The position numbers and the translations under genes were made by a program. A DNA stretch of 6,448 nucleotides from Xanthobacteraceae bacterium (GTDB lineage Bacteria > Pseudomonadota > Alphaproteobacteria > Rhizobiales > Xanthobacteraceae), in NCBI GenBank assembly GCA_025929595.1, contig JAICQA010000161.1, forward strand, positions 1 to 6,448, given 5' to 3'. This document shows, one piece after another, positions 4,940 through 6,448 of the stretch. Under the pieces are notes generated by a model. That model did no database searches. It was given only the letters and a program-made list of their open reading frames with translations, and was not told the DNA's origin. The first letter of the stretch is position 1, and each line of letters opens with the position of its first letter.

Positions 4940-6448
4940 ATGGCGAGCAGCGCACATGTCGATTCATTCGCCCGCGAAAACCTGCCGCCGCCGGAGCTGA
5001 TGCCGGAATTCCGCTTTACGCTGCCGGAACTGCAATACGCGGAGCGCCTGAATTGCGCAGTGGAATTAGTCGACCGTCAGATCGGGGCCGGACACGGCAA
5101 CCGTCCCTGCATCGTGTCGCCGTCGGAGACTCTCACCTACGCGCAATTCGCCGAGCGCGTGAACCGCATTGCCAGTGTGCTCACCCGCGACCTCGGGATG
5201 AAACCCGGCAATCGCGTGCTGCTGCGGGGCTTCAACGGCGCCATGATGGCCGCCGCGTTCTTTGCCGTCATGAAGGCGGGTGGCATCGCCATCAACACCA
5301 TGCCGCTCTTGCGAGCGCGCGAGATCGCCTATCCGCTCAAAAAGGCGAAAGTTTCACTCGCGCTTTGCGACATCCGCCTCGCCGACGAAATGAAGAAAGC
5401 GAAGGCGCTCGAGCCGGGGCTGGAGCGGATCGTGTGGTGGGGCGAGGGCGGCGCGGACTCGCTTGAAGCCCTCATGGCGAAACCGGGCTACGAGCATTTC
5501 ACCGCCTGCGACACGGCCGCCGACGATGTCTGCCTGATCGCCTTCACGTCAGGCACCACGGGCGAGCCGAAAGGCACGATGCATTACCATCGCGACCTGC
5601 TCGCGACCTGCGATTCCTACGGCAGGCATGTGCTGCGCGCGTCCCTCGATGACCGGTTCATCGGTTCGCCGCCGCTCGCTTTCACCTTCGGCCTCGGCGG
5701 GCTGCTTCTGTTTCCGCTCCGCGTCGGTGCGGCCGCAATCCTGCTCGAGCAAGCGCCGCCCGACGCGCTGATGGCAGCGATCGAGCAGTTCCGCGCCAGC
5801 GTCTGCTTCACCGCGCCCACTGCCTATCGCGCCATGCTCGGCAAGCTCGCGGCGCACGATCTGTCGTCGCTCCGGATTTGCGTATCGGCGGGCGAGGCGC
5901 TCCCCAAGGCGACATGGGAGGAGTGGCACGAGGCGACGGGCATCAAGATTCTCGACGGTATCGGCTCAACCGAGATGCTGCACATCTTCATCGGCTCGCC
6001 CGAGGAAGAAGTCGTCGCCGGTTCAACAGGCCGCCCGGTGCCCGGCTACGAGGCGAAGATCATCGACGAGGCGGGCCGCGAATTGCCGCGCGGCACGCTC
6101 GGTCGCCTCGCCGTGCGCGGCCCAACGGGTTGCCGTTACCTCGCCGACAAGCGCCAGACGAAATATGTCGAGAACGCCTGGAACGTCACCGGCGATACAT
6201 ACATTCAGGATACCGACGGTTATTTCTGGTACCAGGCACGCTCCGACGACATGATCGTCTCCGCCGGTTACAACATCGCGGGTCCGGAAGTAGAGCAGGT
6301 GCTGCTCGCGCATCCCGCCGTCGCCGAGTGCGGCGTCATCGGCGCGCCGAGCGCCGACCGCGGCCAGATCGTGAAAGCATATGTCGTGCTGCGCGCGGGC
6401 TTCGCCGGCGATGCCGCGCTCACCCGCGTATTGCAGGATTATGTGAAA
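4940..6448 (+). CDS. Benzoate-CoA ligase family protein, probably 2-aminobenzoate-CoA ligase; C-terminus cut by window edge
   Basis: 503 codons are open to the window end. The protein is an ANL-superfamily adenylate-forming enzyme that makes an aryl-CoA from an aromatic acid, ATP and CoA. It has the P-loop TSGTTGEPKG (203-212), the adenylate-binding motif GIGSTEM (340-346), TGD (417-419) and the hinge RSDDMIVSAGYNI (434-446). The N-terminal LPPPELMPEF and the FTFGLGG segment are characteristic of the benzoate/2-aminobenzoate-CoA ligase branch. Family members are about 530-550 residues long, so the last few dozen residues, including the expected catalytic lysine near the C-terminus, lie outside. 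Pairing with a monooxygenase/reductase of the anthraniloyl-CoA type favours 2-aminobenzoate (AbmG-like) over benzoate, since aerobic benzoyl-CoA catabolism uses the different BoxAB epoxidase. Salicylate or another substituted benzoate remains possible. Confidence 0.93.
   Translation, partial: MASSAHVDSFARENLPPPELMPEFRFTLPELQYAERLNCAVELVDRQIGAGHGNRPCIVSPSETLTYAQFAERVNRIASVLTRDLGMKPGNRVLLRGFNGAMMAAAFFAVMKAGGIAINTMPLLRAREIAYPLKKAKVSLALCDIRLADEMKKAKALEPGLERIVWWGEGGADSLEALMAKPGYEHFTACDTAADDVCLIAFTSGTTGEPKGTMHYHRDLLATCDSYGRHVLRASLDDRFIGSPPLAFTFGLGGLLLFPLRVGAAAILLEQAPPDALMAAIEQFRASVCFTAPTAYRAMLGKLAAHDLSSLRICVSAGEALPKATWEEWHEATGIKILDGIGSTEMLHIFIGSPEEEVVAGSTGRPVPGYEAKIIDEAGRELPRGTLGRLAVRGPTGCRYLADKRQTKYVENAWNVTGDTYIQDTDGYFWYQARSDDMIVSAGYNIAGPEVEQVLLAHPAVAECGVIGAPSADRGQIVKAYVVLRAGFAGDAALTRVLQDYVK

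Noticed and set aside
5549..6313. Minus-strand open frames opposite the CoA ligase (5549-5929, 6023-6313).
   Set aside because: They overlap the ligase motifs (P-loop, GSTE, TGD) and show no family features or ribosome binding sites.

Overview
The window is a chromosomal catabolic locus from a GC-rich bacterium. The third positions rich in G/C, strong GGAGG-type ribosome binding sites, tight operon packing and gene complement suggest a proteobacterium. An alphaproteobacterium such as a Hyphomicrobiales member is my best guess, but taxonomy cannot be proved from this sequence alone. I see no mobile elements, tRNA, rRNA or CRISPR.

Layout. On the minus strand, 2273 down to 1, is a nearly complete two-domain flavoprotein: an FAD monooxygenase fused to a YqjM-type old yellow enzyme reductase. 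This is the architecture of 2-aminobenzoyl-CoA (anthraniloyl-CoA) monooxygenase/reductase, also annotated as bifunctional salicylyl-CoA 5-hydroxylase/oxidoreductase. It runs off the left edge. A 180-bp divergent promoter region (2274-2453) follows. On the plus strand is a compact operon: a short-chain dehydrogenase (2454-3206), a MarR-family regulator with a TTG start (3221-3724), an acyl-CoA dehydrogenase whose ATG overlaps the marR stop (3721-4914), and a benzoate/2-aminobenzoate-CoA ligase-family enzyme (4940 to the right edge, incomplete).

How it works together. The ligase would convert an aromatic acid, most likely anthranilate (2-aminobenzoate), to its CoA thioester. The fused flavoenzyme would then hydroxylate and reduce (dearomatise) the ring. 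The dehydrogenases fit later beta-oxidation-like steps. This is the aerobic CoA-thioester route first worked out in Azoarcus evansii. The substrate (anthranilate versus salicylate or another ortho-substituted benzoate) is inferred from families and context.

Regulation is the most interesting part. The divergent region carries an exact 18-bp inverted repeat, one copy in front of each transcription unit. Each copy overlaps a matching promoter-like pair (TTGCCG, 17 or 18 bp spacer, TAAACT). The AT-rich palindromic core has the form expected for a MarR operator, and the two cores lie 84 bp apart. This suggests that the MarR protein encoded in the plus-strand operon represses both arms of the pathway and its own gene.
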